From contig CAZSSM010000011.1 of assembly GCA_964609385.1 (NCBI GenBank), positions 51,188-115,187 of the forward strand: DNA of 64,000 bases, written 5' to 3'. The translations under genes and the position numbers were made by a program. Of the stretch, positions 1 through 8,777 are shown piece by piece; within the stretch, counting starts at the first letter, position 1; each line of letters starts with the position of its first letter. Origin of the DNA: CAZSSM01 sp964609385. GTDB taxonomy: Bacteria > Planctomycetota > Planctomycetia > Isosphaerales > Isosphaeraceae. The notes below the pieces were generated by a model, which was given only the letters and a program-made list of their open reading frames with translations, did no database searches and was not told the DNA's origin.

Positions 1-1
1 C

Positions 2-907
2 GAGGTCGACCCGATCGAGATGGACTGCGCGATCGTCGTCGATCAAGAGGCCCGGACGGCTCGGACCATCTCGATGGACCGCGTCGAGCGTGGCATGCCG
101 ATCGTCGTGGGCTCCGACGGCGTCCGTGTTCAACCCTTGGCGCGGAACCGTGAACTCGACCCGTTCTCGTTTATGAGTTCGGCCGTCTCGAGCGAGAAGC
201 CCAAGGCGGTCAGCATCCAAGGCGTCGCTGACAGCATCCGCTCGGCGCGTCGAGGAGGTCGAAAGGTCCTGCTCGTCGGTGGTCCAGCGATCGTTCACAC
301 TGGCTCGGCCGTCCATGTGGCTCGGCTGATCCGTCATGGCTGGATCCAAGTCCTCTTCGCCGGCAATGCTCTGGCGGCACATGACATCGAGCAAGCCTTC
401 TTCCAGACCAGCTTGGGCGTCTCGCTGGAGCGTGGTGAGGCCGCCGAGCATGGGCACGAGCACCACCTCCGAGCGATCAACCGGATCCGACGGGCCGGAG
501 GAATCGCTCCCGCAGTCGAGTCGGGACTACTCACCTCGGGAATCATGTACGAGTGCGTCCGGAACGACGTCCCGTTCGTGCTCGGCGGTTCGGTCCGCGA
601 CGACGGGCCTCTGCCCGACGTGATCACTGACATACTTCAAGCTCAAGCCGCGATGCGGGTAGCGATCCCTGATGTTGGCTTCGCCCTGATGATCGCCACA
701 GCGCTTCACGCGATCGCCACCGGGAACTTGCTCCCGGCTGCCGTGCCGGTCGTATGCGTCGACATCAATCCGGCGACCGTCACCAAGCTCAACGACCGCG
801 GCTCGCTCCAGACCGTCGGCTTGGTCACCGACGTCGAGCCGTTTCTCCGAACCTTGGCCGAAATGCTCATCGATTCGCCTGATCCGAAGGGAGGCCAAAC
901 GCCATGA
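2..907 (+). CDS. TIGR00300-family ornithine cyclodeaminase-like protein (5' end outside window)
   Basis: The reading frame is open to the window edge, so the gene is 5'-truncated; the first ATG (position 20) is internal, preceded in frame by EVDPIE. The protein matches the conserved region shared by LOR/SDH-like proteins and the C-terminal domain of cyanobacterial ArgZ/AgrE. That domain binds NAD and converts ornithine to proline plus ammonia. A glycine-rich stretch (VLLVGGPAIVHTG) and a second nucleotide-fold strand (VPVVCVDINPATV) are visible. It overlaps the next gene by 4 bp (ATGA), so the two are probably translationally coupled. The family call is firm; the reaction is inferred from family and neighbour. 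Confidence 0.85.
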   Translation, partial: EVDPIEMDCAIVVDQEARTARTISMDRVERGMPIVVGSDGVRVQPLARNRELDPFSFMSSAVSSEKPKAVSIQGVADSIRSARRGGRKVLLVGGPAIVHTGSAVHVARLIRHGWIQVLFAGNALAAHDIEQAFFQTSLGVSLERGEAAEHGHEHHLRAINRIRRAGGIAPAVESGLLTSGIMYECVRNDVPFVLGGSVRDDGPLPDVITDILQAQAAMRVAIPDVGFALMIATALHAIATGNLLPAAVPVVCVDINPATVTKLNDRGSLQTVGLVTDVEPFLRTLAEMLIDSPDPKGGQTP

Positions 908-1803
908 CCGTCAGCGCTTCGTCCAGCGCGGAGGGCTCGGTGATCGGGTCGGGGCCTCCTCGGATCCTGATGTGTCCACCAGACTATTATCGGATCGCGT
1001 ACGAGATTAATCCTTGGATGGATCGCAACCGTGAAGCTGATCCGTTGCGGGCACGTCAGCAGTGGGACGCCTTGGTGACGACCCTTGATAGACTCGGCGT
1101 CGTCATCGAGCGACTCGAGCCACAACCCAACTTGCCCGACCTGGTCTTCACCGCCAATGCCGGACTCGTCTATGGCGATCAGTTTGTCAGTTCCCGCTTC
1201 CGCCACGCCGTCCGGCAAGGGGAGACGCCGATCTTCGACGCCTGGTTTGCCACAAACGGCTATCGGGTCGAGCGTTTGGGAACGCCCGGCGAGGCTCGTG
1301 ATTTCGAAGGGGCTGGCGACGCCCTGTTCTGCGGTGAAACCCTATTTGCCGGCTACCGAATCCGATCCGATGCGCGAGGCATGCAGATACTCGGCGACCT
1401 ACTTGGTGTCCACGTTCTTCCTTTGGAACTGGTCGACGAACGGTATTACCACCTCGATACCTGTTTCTGTCCGCTCTCTGAGAGTGAGGCCCTCTATTTC
1501 CCTGGCGCATTCGACGAATACGGTCACAAGGTCCTCCGAGAGCATGTGCCGACATTGATCGAAGCGACCGCTGAGGAGGCGTCGAGCTTCAGTTGCAACG
1601 CCGTGGTGGTCGGCCGCGACATCGTGCTGAACCGAACCGCGTCGGACTTGATTGCCAAGCTGGAGCTGCACGGGTTTCAGACTCACCCGCTCGACTTGAC
1701 CGAATTCATCAAGAGCGGCGGGAGCGCCAAGTGTTTGACGCTCCGCCTCGATGGCGAGGAAGCCGCTGCCTGGAGACATCGGCTCAATGTTCCCGTGGTC
1801 TAA
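904..1803 (+). CDS. Amidinotransferase-fold arginine dihydrolase/DDAH-like hydrolase
   Basis: A 299-residue guanidino-group modifying enzyme. The catalytic triad of the superfamily is visible: Glu135 (in DFEGAGD), His183 (in YYHLDTCF) and Cys277 (in SGGSAKC). The substrate loop reads DLVFTANAG, with Asn85 where classical arginine deiminases have Asp. Asn at this site is reported for cyanobacterial ArgZ, which takes arginine directly to ornithine with release of ammonia and CO2. It starts inside the stop codon of the ornithine cyclodeaminase-like gene. The pair rebuilds, as two proteins in reversed order, the two domains that are fused in ArgZ/AgrE. Dimethylarginine hydrolase activity remains an alternative. 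Confidence 0.85.
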   Translation: MTVSASSSAEGSVIGSGPPRILMCPPDYYRIAYEINPWMDRNREADPLRARQQWDALVTTLDRLGVVIERLEPQPNLPDLVFTANAGLVYGDQFVSSRFRHAVRQGETPIFDAWFATNGYRVERLGTPGEARDFEGAGDALFCGETLFAGYRIRSDARGMQILGDLLGVHVLPLELVDERYYHLDTCFCPLSESEALYFPGAFDEYGHKVLREHVPTLIEATAEEASSFSCNAVVVGRDIVLNRTASDLIAKLELHGFQTHPLDLTEFIKSGGSAKCLTLRLDGEEAAAWRHRLNVPVV

Positions 1804-1840
1804 TGGGCTCCCTCAAATGACCAGGGTGTTCCGCTCGTAA

Positions 1841-2701
1841 TCAGCGACGATCCCCGATGCGTCGGAGCACAAACTTGTTTTGAGGTTCGAGTTCGGTTTC
1901 GAAATCTGTGGGGAAGCGATCCGGGTCCGCTTCGAAGTCGTAGACGATCGTGATCTCGTCGCCGTTGAACTTCAGGAGGCCAGGCGCGGTTGACGGCATT
2001 TCCTGTTCGGCAGTCGGGTCACTGCTCCGAACCGCCGTCATCCGCAGTCGATACGGTTCCTTGACACCAATGACCCGATATTCCACGGCGTACGATTCGT
2101 TCTTGTTGGCATCGAGCACACTCATCAGCTGGGGAGAGATCACGACCCGACCCTCGATCTCGATGTCGCTAAGCCGACGCCCCCGGCTAACTCCTTCGAC
2201 GATCCGATAGACGCCGTCGAGCCGTGAAACGACCGATTCCTCCAGGACGAAGCGGTTCTGAGTTCGTGTGGCCGTTTCGAAGCCGTCTGGGTAGCCACCC
2301 TCGAAGTCGTAAATGAACGCGAGAGTTTCACCACGACGCTCCAAAAGCCCTCGAGCCTCGCTGCCGATCACCGCCTCATCGGTCGCTTCGACGACCCGCA
2401 TCGATAATCGATACGGAGACTGGTTGTTCTTGATCGTATACTTGATGACGTAGAACGGTTCATCGCGTTGATAGAGCGTGATCCGAAACCCGTCGATCAG
2501 CATCCGATCACCGACCAATTTCTCTGGAGGAATGGCCTGACCGTAGCTCTGGCCCGAGAGATACCGATAGACGCCCGATATTTCCTGAGCCAACGCACGG
2601 TCTTCTTTGCTCGGCTCATTGGGTTCTTCCGCCATCGCAACTGGGGAGACCAGGCTGAGCGTAATCAGAATTGTCGTCAGGCTGCTTCGCAAGAAATTCA
2701 T
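1841..2701 (-). CDS. Secreted protein with two tandem TIGR03067-like domains
   Basis: I chose the start at 2701 because AAGGAG lies 7 bases upstream; an in-frame ATG six codons earlier overlaps that site and looks wrong. The N-terminus is a signal peptide (MNFLRSSLTTILITLSL, cleavage near AMA-EE). The mature part is an internal duplication of about 120 residues. Each copy opens with GVYR, has a YxIKY/YAVEYR strand and PYRLxM in the middle, and ends with YDFE, an FET segment and QNxFVL. This resembles the TIGR03067 domain expanded in planctomycetes. The function is unknown. It converges on the arginine pair and probably forms its own transcript. Confidence 0.7.
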   Translation of the reverse strand: MNFLRSSLTTILITLSLVSPVAMAEEPNEPSKEDRALAQEISGVYRYLSGQSYGQAIPPEKLVGDRMLIDGFRITLYQRDEPFYVIKYTIKNNQSPYRLSMRVVEATDEAVIGSEARGLLERRGETLAFIYDFEGGYPDGFETATRTQNRFVLEESVVSRLDGVYRIVEGVSRGRRLSDIEIEGRVVISPQLMSVLDANKNESYAVEYRVIGVKEPYRLRMTAVRSSDPTAEQEMPSTAPGLLKFNGDEITIVYDFEADPDRFPTDFETELEPQNKFVLRRIGDRR

Positions 2702-3442
2702 GCTCGTACTCCTTGACATTTGTCATGCTGCTTTTCGTCGAGTCCCTATCAGGCCGAAAGCCGCAAGTGATTGCCGCAACGTCGGTGCCAAGACTGCGGA
2801 GATCCTTTGCGATCGACCCTTCCGAGCCTCGACAAGAGGCCCTCCCAATTATCAAGATCAAAGCGTTTGATTTGAAGATATCTAGTTTTGACAGCCTTGC
2901 TCGTCCATCGAGCCATCGGAGACTCTGGTACCAGAATCGCCAATTGGTCGGCCCTGGCAGCGATCCGAGTCCCACTGATTCCGAAGAACGCAGGGCCAAT
3001 GACATGAGATGCATTGAGAAAATTCGATGACGGATGGGTCTCCGACAGCGAAGTCTGTCCCACAGACAGCTTCGCGAGGACCCAGCCACGCGTTTCCGGC
3101 CTTTTGAGCCACTCGATGCAGGGTTCCAGCCCGCACAATCGGACCAAGTCTCCGCTCAGTGCGCATGCAAGCGCAGTTCAGCCGATCAAATCAAAATCGG
3201 CCGATCCTTCGATCCGTAGCGTTCCCGATTGTCAAAGAGTTCCCGCTCCTTCGCGATTATGCGAACCGCCTCGGCAGGCTGGATCCGCTCCGACACCCCG
3301 TCACGCTCAAGGGCCAACGATCGACGGGGCGACGCTTCGACGAGATCGTGCCAAAACCCAGCCCTACGGATGGGAGGCTGGAAGCAACATCTGGTCGGTC
3401 GCGCAGTCGATCGCCCGGCGTTTCTCCGGGGCGCCGGGCTTC
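2702..3442. other. Intergenic stretch, no gene recognised
   Basis: About 740 bp between two minus-strand genes. Short overlapping reading frames exist on both strands, but none has a plausible ribosome binding site, consistent codon bias or a recognisable domain. No hairpin with a T-tract was seen. It may hold the promoter of the gene ending at 1841. Confidence 0.4.
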
Positions 3443-4306
3443 TCATTCCCGCTGAGGCCGCAATCGATCGCTCCACGCGACCGATCCAGGAGTCCGATCT
3501 AGGCTGATTTCTCCGAGGAAACGCGGAGACCTCCCGCTCGTGAGTTGACTGACCGAACTGGCAAGCGCGAGTCCAGGGTGCCCCCCGCCTCGGAGGGCGA
3601 TCAGGCCGGTCCGCCAACGGTAGGCCAAGCTTAAGGTTGAGCAGGTCAACCTGATCGTCGCGGCTCCCACCAGGATGATGGGAATCGTCGAGAGAATCAG
3701 CAGGGCCGTCACTGCGAGGATGCCCAAGAAGACCAACCCAACTGCGATGACCGCGAGGTCCTTCCTGAATGACAGATCGCGGCGATTTGCTTCGGGTTCG
3801 ATCCAGGCCGGCTCGGGCGGCGTGTGACTTATCGGGGCGTCGTTGCCCTCGGACGGTTGCGGTTGCTCCGGCGCTTGAGTTGGAGGACGTTCTGGAGGGG
3901 TCTCATAGACCCAGGGTGGTCGCGATCCGATCACGATCTCGATTGGCGCCTCCTCCACAACCAACCAGACCAGTGGAGGGCTGTTCGAAGATCGGTCGCC
4001 TTGGGGGCGTCGCAGTTCGGCTTGAGGTCGTAGCGGTGGCTGATGTTCTGGTTCGGTCGGTTTCCGTCGGTCCGTCTCATTGGCTTGATTAGCGGATTCC
4101 AAGGCCATACCGAAAGCTTCGAAGAAGCGGCAGCGCGGGTCCTCCCGCTCGCACTCGAGATAGGCCTCCTCGCCACGGGTCAGCCAATTCTTCAGGGTCG
4201 GGGCATCGACGCCGACGGCGTTGCAAGCCGAATCGATCGGCTGGCCGGCGCGGATCGCTGCACAGATACGGTAGGTGATGACCCGATTCGGAGCCGCAAT
4301 GCCCAT
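3443..4306 (-). CDS. Helix-turn-helix protein with C-terminal membrane segment
   Basis: The start at 4306 puts the HTH domain at the N-terminus; a longer ORF reaches 4393. Residues about 8-45 (RICAAIRAGQPIDSACNAVG then TLKNWLTRGEEAY) resemble the homeodomain-like HTH of phage terminase small subunits and related regulators. A long proline- and acid-rich linker follows, then one or two hydrophobic helices at about 183-218 (AVIAVGLVFLGILAV and onward) and a basic tail. The order suggests a membrane-tethered DNA-binding protein. No family name can be given. The low-complexity linker makes the exact ends uncertain. Confidence 0.5.
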   Translation of the reverse strand: MGIAAPNRVITYRICAAIRAGQPIDSACNAVGVDAPTLKNWLTRGEEAYLECEREDPRCRFFEAFGMALESANQANETDRRKPTEPEHQPPLRPQAELRRPQGDRSSNSPPLVWLVVEEAPIEIVIGSRPPWVYETPPERPPTQAPEQPQPSEGNDAPISHTPPEPAWIEPEANRRDLSFRKDLAVIAVGLVFLGILAVTALLILSTIPIILVGAATIRLTCSTLSLAYRWRTGLIALRGGGHPGLALASSVSQLTSGRSPRFLGEISLDRTPGSVAWSDRLRPQRE

Positions 4307-4548
4307 CCGAAATGACCCCGACGACCGATGCGACCCCTTCGCGTGCCCGACCTCGTCGTCACGCTCCGAGACCTCGCCCCAAGGTAAGATCAAGCGATCG
4401 GGGCCGAGCGTTCATGGAATTTTCTCGGAGTGTCGGACGATCCGGTCAATCGGGCCTTTTCTTGGGAACAATCGGTGCGATCCGTTACCGGCCGGGAGCC
4501 CGGCCATTCAGTCGACTCGGAATCCTCCAAGGCGTTGCGAGCCAACTG

Positions 4549-5091
4549 ATGAGTCGTGACCTATCGAGCTCAACTCCCCAAACGGTTTTGTTGTTTCGTC
4601 ACGGGATCGCCGAGCCGTCCGGACCGAACTGGCCCGATGATGCGCTTCGTCCCTTGACCGAGAAGGGTCGTCGACGCGTCGTCGAGGTCGCTTCTGGTAT
4701 CGCCACTCTGGGGATCGAACCGGTTCGGATCGTGACCAGCCCGGCTGTCCGGGCTCGAACGACTGCCGAACTGTTGGTTAGTACGCTCGGATGGGACGAC
4801 CGACTCGAGGTCTCCGAGCAGCTCGCTCCGAATCGTCAGGCGACTGCCATGTCCGCATGGGTCCGCCTACAGCCCGATCGAATATTGATGCTAGTCGGCC
4901 ACAACGATGCTTTGTCCGACCTGATCATGCACCTGACCTGCCCACCAGACGAGCCACCAAACCTTCCCGAACTCGCCATCAAGATCGGTAAGGCGGGGTT
5001 GGCGATGCTCAAGAGGATCCCGGAATCGACCGAACGCTACCGGCTCTACTGGTTGATTTCGCCGAGGCAACTTTCTCGGATGTCGCGTTGA
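4549..5091 (+). CDS. SixA-like histidine phosphatase
   Basis: About 180 residues, the usual size for this family. The motif LLFRHGIAEP near the N-terminus gives the phospho-accepting His, TSPAVRARTTAE the second phosphate-binding Arg, and LVGHNDALSDLI the second catalytic His. This is the histidine phosphatase (phosphoglycerate mutase-like) fold. SixA itself removes phosphate from His in phosphorelay proteins. The ORF is open further upstream (to 4312), but homology begins just after the ATG at 4549. The gene stands alone, so its partner is unknown. Confidence 0.8.
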   Translation: MSRDLSSSTPQTVLLFRHGIAEPSGPNWPDDALRPLTEKGRRRVVEVASGIATLGIEPVRIVTSPAVRARTTAELLVSTLGWDDRLEVSEQLAPNRQATAMSAWVRLQPDRILMLVGHNDALSDLIMHLTCPPDEPPNLPELAIKIGKAGLAMLKRIPESTERYRLYWLISPRQLSRMSR

Positions 5092-5410
5092 CCTGCTGTG
5101 CCATGACAAGCAGATCAGACCGATTTCATTCAGAACAAACTCTTTTGAAAATCTTTACCTGTCTTCACAAATTTCTAAGAAGACCGTGGTCCACGACGTC
5201 CCTGAGTCTTCCCAGCGTTGCCAGTGAAATCGGCTTGAAGATGGGGCTACGAGCGAACGCGGATCGGTTCGACGCTCTCCATTTGTTGTTGATAATGAAG
5301 CGTGGGCGACGAACAACGGATCGTTGCAGGCCCGGCTAAGCGCTGTCGTTGGCCGCTTAACGATCATCGGGACGATGGGAAAGCGGGAATCATCGGGGAG
5401 CGGCCAGACG
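5092..5410. other. Intergenic stretch, no gene recognised
   Basis: About 320 bp, somewhat AT-richer than its surroundings near 5110-5180. No ORF with a ribosome binding site and no hairpin terminator was recognised. It probably carries the promoter of the downstream arfB. Confidence 0.4.
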
Positions 5411-5839
5411 ATGATTGAGATTACGACGCGAATCACGATCGACGAGTCGGAGCTGCAGTGGTCGTTTGTGCGCTCGTCGGGGCCGGGTGGTCAGAACGTT
5501 AACAAGGTCAACTCGGCCGCGCAGCTCCGGTTCGACGTTCAGGGCTCGCCATCGCTGCCCGAGGACGTCCGGATGCGTTTGATGACTTTAGCCCGAGGGC
5601 GGATCGACTCCGAGGGTGTTCTACAGATTCAAGCTCACTCGGAGCGGACCCAGGAAGCCAATCGCCGCGATGCCTTGGACCGGCTGATCGCATTGATCCG
5701 CCAGGCCAGCATCCGCCCCAAAGTCCGACGCCCGACCCGACCGACGCTCGGTTCGAAGCGTCGACGGCTCGATCAGAAACGTCGACGCTCCGAGACCAAG
5801 AAGGGCCGTCGCGACGTGAAGTTCGGTGATGGCGATTGA
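5411..5839 (+). CDS. arfB: Alternative ribosome-rescue factor ArfB (GGQ-domain hydrolase)
   Basis: The ATG at 5411 follows GGGGAG by about 10 bases. The 142-residue protein has the peptidyl-tRNA hydrolase motif GPGGQNVNKV (GGQ at residues 26-28) and lacks the codon-recognition domains of release factors, as expected for ArfB/YaeJ. The C-terminal 40 residues are very rich in Arg and Lys (KRRRLDQKRRR, ETKKGRRD). In ArfB this tail threads into the empty mRNA channel of stalled ribosomes. It frees ribosomes stuck on mRNAs without a stop codon. Single gene. Confidence 0.9.
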   Translation: MIEITTRITIDESELQWSFVRSSGPGGQNVNKVNSAAQLRFDVQGSPSLPEDVRMRLMTLARGRIDSEGVLQIQAHSERTQEANRRDALDRLIALIRQASIRPKVRRPTRPTLGSKRRRLDQKRRRSETKKGRRDVKFGDGD

Positions 5840-5895
5840 GCCGCTGGGATCGACGTTCCGATTGCCGAGGAAACGAACCGGATCGATGACTCGGA

Positions 5896-6378
5896 TCAAG
5901 GCGTGTCCGGTTCGGGCTGAACTCGAACCATTTCGATGATATGGATGCCCGATCCACGCTCCGACTCGAAGGTGGTGGGTCGAGCTGATTCCTCATCCAT
6001 GGTGGGATGATAGCAGTAGACCAGGCGGTTGCCGTGGATGGCGAAGATCCCAAGCTTGCGCTGGGTGATCCCGTCGATCGTGGTCCGGTGGACGTCGATT
6101 CGAGCGGGTTGGACGGTCGTATCGAGGATCACATCGAAGAGGATCCGATGCTCGCCCATCGAGGAGATCAGGGTGTCGCCTTGGAAGGTGAAATGACTGT
6201 TCCGGATGAGTTGATCGGGAAGGGCGCGACCATCGATGATGACCCGTTGGATGGCCCAGTCACCATCGAGCCGCTGGGCGAGGGCTTGGCCGAGAGCGGG
6301 CGGGACGGGCGTCGTGATGGCTTTAGGGGCAGCGGTGGGGTCGATGACTAAGCAAAGGATGACGACCAGGCTCATCAT
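5896..6378 (-). CDS. Secreted TIGR03067-domain protein
   Basis: A short hydrophobic signal segment (MMSLVVILCLVIDPTAA) is followed by a single TIGR03067-like domain starting LDGDWAIQRVIIDGRALP, the typical 'GxW xxxxxxxxG' opening of this planctomycete-expanded family. AAGGAG lies just upstream of the start. The function is unknown; the fold is thought to be lipocalin-like. It ends close to the convergent arfB. It is the second member of this family in the window, after the tandem-domain protein at 1841-2701. Confidence 0.7.
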   Translation of the reverse strand: MMSLVVILCLVIDPTAAPKAITTPVPPALGQALAQRLDGDWAIQRVIIDGRALPDQLIRNSHFTFQGDTLISSMGEHRILFDVILDTTVQPARIDVHRTTIDGITQRKLGIFAIHGNRLVYCYHPTMDEESARPTTFESERGSGIHIIEMVRVQPEPDTP

Positions 6379-6414
6379 GAGGAACTCCTTCTCCTCGAGA
6401 TCGGGGCGAGACGA

Positions 6415-7470
6415 TCAGGAGCGCTTGGGATTCGGGGGATCCTCCCCGGGCTTGACGGAGGCGCGGGCCTGTCGGCCGGTTCGGTTCGACGTCGACACGC
6501 CTGCCTTCGGTTGACGTTTCCTGGTGGGTCTTGCGGATCGTGACGTCGTCGATCGCGTTCCTGATGGTGTTGGGCGATGACTTGAGGTCCCGTTGGACTT
6601 GGATGAGGACGACGACACCAAGCTCCGGAGCGTTCTCAGGTTGATGGCATCGAGATCCTCGCCGTCTTCCTGGCCTTTGGGAGTTTCCAAGATCATCGGT
6701 CGGCCGACAAACCGGGGATCGTTGAGCAGGGGCACGAAGCCGTCGAGACCGATCTGTCCATGTCCGATCCGGGCGTGACGATCGACCCGACTGCCGAGTT
6801 CTCTAACGCTGTCATTGAGGTGGAAGGCGACCACCTTGTCCAGGCCAACCGTCTCGTCGAGTTGGTCGATGGTCTCTCGATAGCCCTTCTCGGTTCGAAT
6901 GTCGTACCCAGCCGCAAAGATATGACAGGTGTCCAGGCAGACGGCCAACCGGTCTGGCCGTCCGAGCCGATCCAAGAGGGTCGCGAGATGCTCGAAGCGA
7001 TGGCCGAGGCTGGTTCCCTGTCCTGCGGTCGTTTCCAAAAGCAGAGGGAGCCCTCCGGCGATCGGTTCGGTCCGCTCGAGGATGATTTCCAAGGCCTCCG
7101 CGATCCGGTCTAATCCGACCTCTTCTCCATCGTCTTTCGGGGCTCCTGGATGCATAACGAGACCGGCCAAGCCGAGTCGGGCCGCACGTTCGACCTCGAC
7201 GACCATCGCCTCGATCGAGCGTTCGCGAAGTGACAGATCCCCGCTGGCTAAGTTGATCAAATACGAATTGTGGGCGATGGGTCGGTCCAGCCCGACCTCC
7301 CGAACAGCATTCCGAAAGGTTTCTACGGCTCGATCACTCAGGACTGCAGCTTTCCATTGATGATTGCTCTTGGTGAAGACCTGAAGGGTCTGGCAGTTGA
7401 ACGTGACAGCCGCCTCGACCGCCCGATGCGCTCCACCGGCGATCGAGAAATGAGCGCCGAGGTTCAGCAT
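6415..7470 (-). CDS. nfo: Endonuclease IV (AP endonuclease) with basic C-terminal tail
   Basis: Residues 1-284 are a standard AP endonuclease family 2 TIM barrel: GAHFSIAGG at the start, MHPGAPKDDGEE, LLLETTAGQGTS, LAVCLDTCHIFAAGYD, FHLNDS and RHARIGHGQIG supply the metal-binding His, Glu and Asp residues. The enzyme cuts DNA 5' of abasic sites in base excision repair. The family is usually about 280 residues. This protein carries some 65 further residues rich in Ser, Thr, Arg, Lys and Pro, which look disordered and could bind DNA. The gene ends 36 bp before the start of the TIGR03067-domain gene on the same strand. Confidence 0.92.
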   Translation of the reverse strand: MLNLGAHFSIAGGAHRAVEAAVTFNCQTLQVFTKSNHQWKAAVLSDRAVETFRNAVREVGLDRPIAHNSYLINLASGDLSLRERSIEAMVVEVERAARLGLAGLVMHPGAPKDDGEEVGLDRIAEALEIILERTEPIAGGLPLLLETTAGQGTSLGHRFEHLATLLDRLGRPDRLAVCLDTCHIFAAGYDIRTEKGYRETIDQLDETVGLDKVVAFHLNDSVRELGSRVDRHARIGHGQIGLDGFVPLLNDPRFVGRPMILETPKGQEDGEDLDAINLRTLRSLVSSSSSKSNGTSSHRPTPSGTRSTTSRSARPTRKRQPKAGVSTSNRTGRQARASVKPGEDPPNPKRS

Positions 7471-7670
7471 CGCTCCTTCCCCCCCGACCTTGCTTTGGTC
7501 TGTGACAAAAATCGCGATTGTCGATCCGGTTTTTTAGCGTTTCGTCGGCTCAGGGCCTTGCACTTGCACGACGGTAACCCGTAGACTACTTCCACTCTTC
7601 ATGCCTTTCTCATGCCAGGACCGTGCCACATCTGGCCTTCGGGGGTCACCTGGTACACATAGGGGTCGAA

Positions 7671-8162
7671 ATGATGCCCACCGTCGCGTTCTTGGTGTGC
7701 GCGGGCTTGCTCACCAGCATGCTCGGGCTGTGGTTGATTTCAGAGTTTCGGGCCTGGCAGCAGAGTCGGTTCTATCGCCGGGCCGGCCAGCAGTTTCGCT
7801 GGCAACGTGAGGGACTGGAACTGCGGTTCCTCAGACGCGTGGCTCTCGAGGATTCCGATGCCCTGCCCTATTGGGAAGCTGCTCGCTGGCTCGATGAGGT
7901 CATTTGGGCCCGCGATCGACACACGGGTGATCTGCTGGCGATGGTCGGGGTCGAAGTAGTCGAGCCGAACGATTCGGAGTGGGGGCTTGAGACCCTCTAC
8001 GATCAGCAATCCGAGGTCTTGGTCCATCGGGCCACGGTCATCTTCATCTATCGCCATGGCTACTGGCAGACCGATGGACTCTGGGTCGATGACATCCATC
8101 CGGCCGAAGCCTGCCGGAACCGTCGACGCTTCGAAATCCTTATGGCGCTGACTCGGTATTGA
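7671..8162 (+). CDS. Hypothetical membrane-anchored protein
   Basis: The start is placed at the ATG-ATG pair at 7671, a few bases after a weak AGGGG; the ORF extends upstream to 7623. One transmembrane helix (VAFLVCAGLLTSMLGLWLI) lies at the N-terminus. A basic segment and a soluble domain of about 120 residues rich in Trp, Arg and Glu follow. No family was recognised. It diverges from the endonuclease IV gene across about 200 bp. Confidence 0.55.
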   Translation: MMPTVAFLVCAGLLTSMLGLWLISEFRAWQQSRFYRRAGQQFRWQREGLELRFLRRVALEDSDALPYWEAARWLDEVIWARDRHTGDLLAMVGVEVVEPNDSEWGLETLYDQQSEVLVHRATVIFIYRHGYWQTDGLWVDDIHPAEACRNRRRFEILMALTRY

Positions 8163-8181
8163 GCCGATCCCAAGCGTCCCG

Positions 8182-8697
8182 TCAACACGAATCGGACGTC
8201 GCCTCATCCTGGAAAGTCGAGACCGATTCCTGTTCCGATCCATCGCTCATCGCGGCCTCACGACGGGAGACCTTAGGCATAGCAGCGAACTGTTCGGGCG
8301 TGAGGTATTGGCACGCCCCGCCACCGAGCAGGACGAATCCGCCCGACTCCGGGACCTGCTCCTCGAAGCCGAGCACGTAGCGGTCGTTGGTCTGGCCGTC
8401 ATCGTAGAGGAAGGCGTCCCAGATCAGGACGAACTGGCCCTGCTCGATTTCAGAGAACAGGTTGGGGAACTGGTCGGCTTGAGGCCGGAGGTCGTCGAGA
8501 TCTTTAGGCGCGCGACCTGTGACGTTATGATAGGTGTGATACGCCAGGCCCAACCGTCGGATTTCGGAGGAACGCCGCATCCGGTCCAACGATTGATCGC
8601 AACCGGTGATCAAGGATCCAGCGAGGCCGATCAGCGTCCAAACGACGAGTCGAGAATACTGGGGACTGACCATCGGTATCGTGTGAGGTGGGGTCAT
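8182..8697 (-). CDS. Putative lipoprotein with pseudopilin-like segment
   Basis: The N-terminus is a lipoprotein signal (VVWTLIGLAGSLITGC, lipobox Leu-Ile-Thr-Gly-Cys). Behind it, RLGLAYHTYHNVTGRAPKDL resembles the segment that follows the pilin-like helix in DUF1559-type proteins, which are abundant in planctomycetes. The remaining part is short and acidic. It is likely exported and anchored in the membrane; its role is unknown. It converges with the hypothetical gene ending at 8162. The start could also be the internal Met nine codons in. Confidence 0.55.
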   Translation of the reverse strand: MTPPHTIPMVSPQYSRLVVWTLIGLAGSLITGCDQSLDRMRRSSEIRRLGLAYHTYHNVTGRAPKDLDDLRPQADQFPNLFSEIEQGQFVLIWDAFLYDDGQTNDRYVLGFEEQVPESGGFVLLGGGACQYLTPEQFAAMPKVSRREAAMSDGSEQESVSTFQDEATSDSC

Positions 8698-8777
8698 CGG
8701 GTCGGAGTCCTCAAACGGGTCTGGTGACGCTCGGCTTGATGGGTCGTGGTTGGATCATGGTTCTTCGGTGGGGAAAA

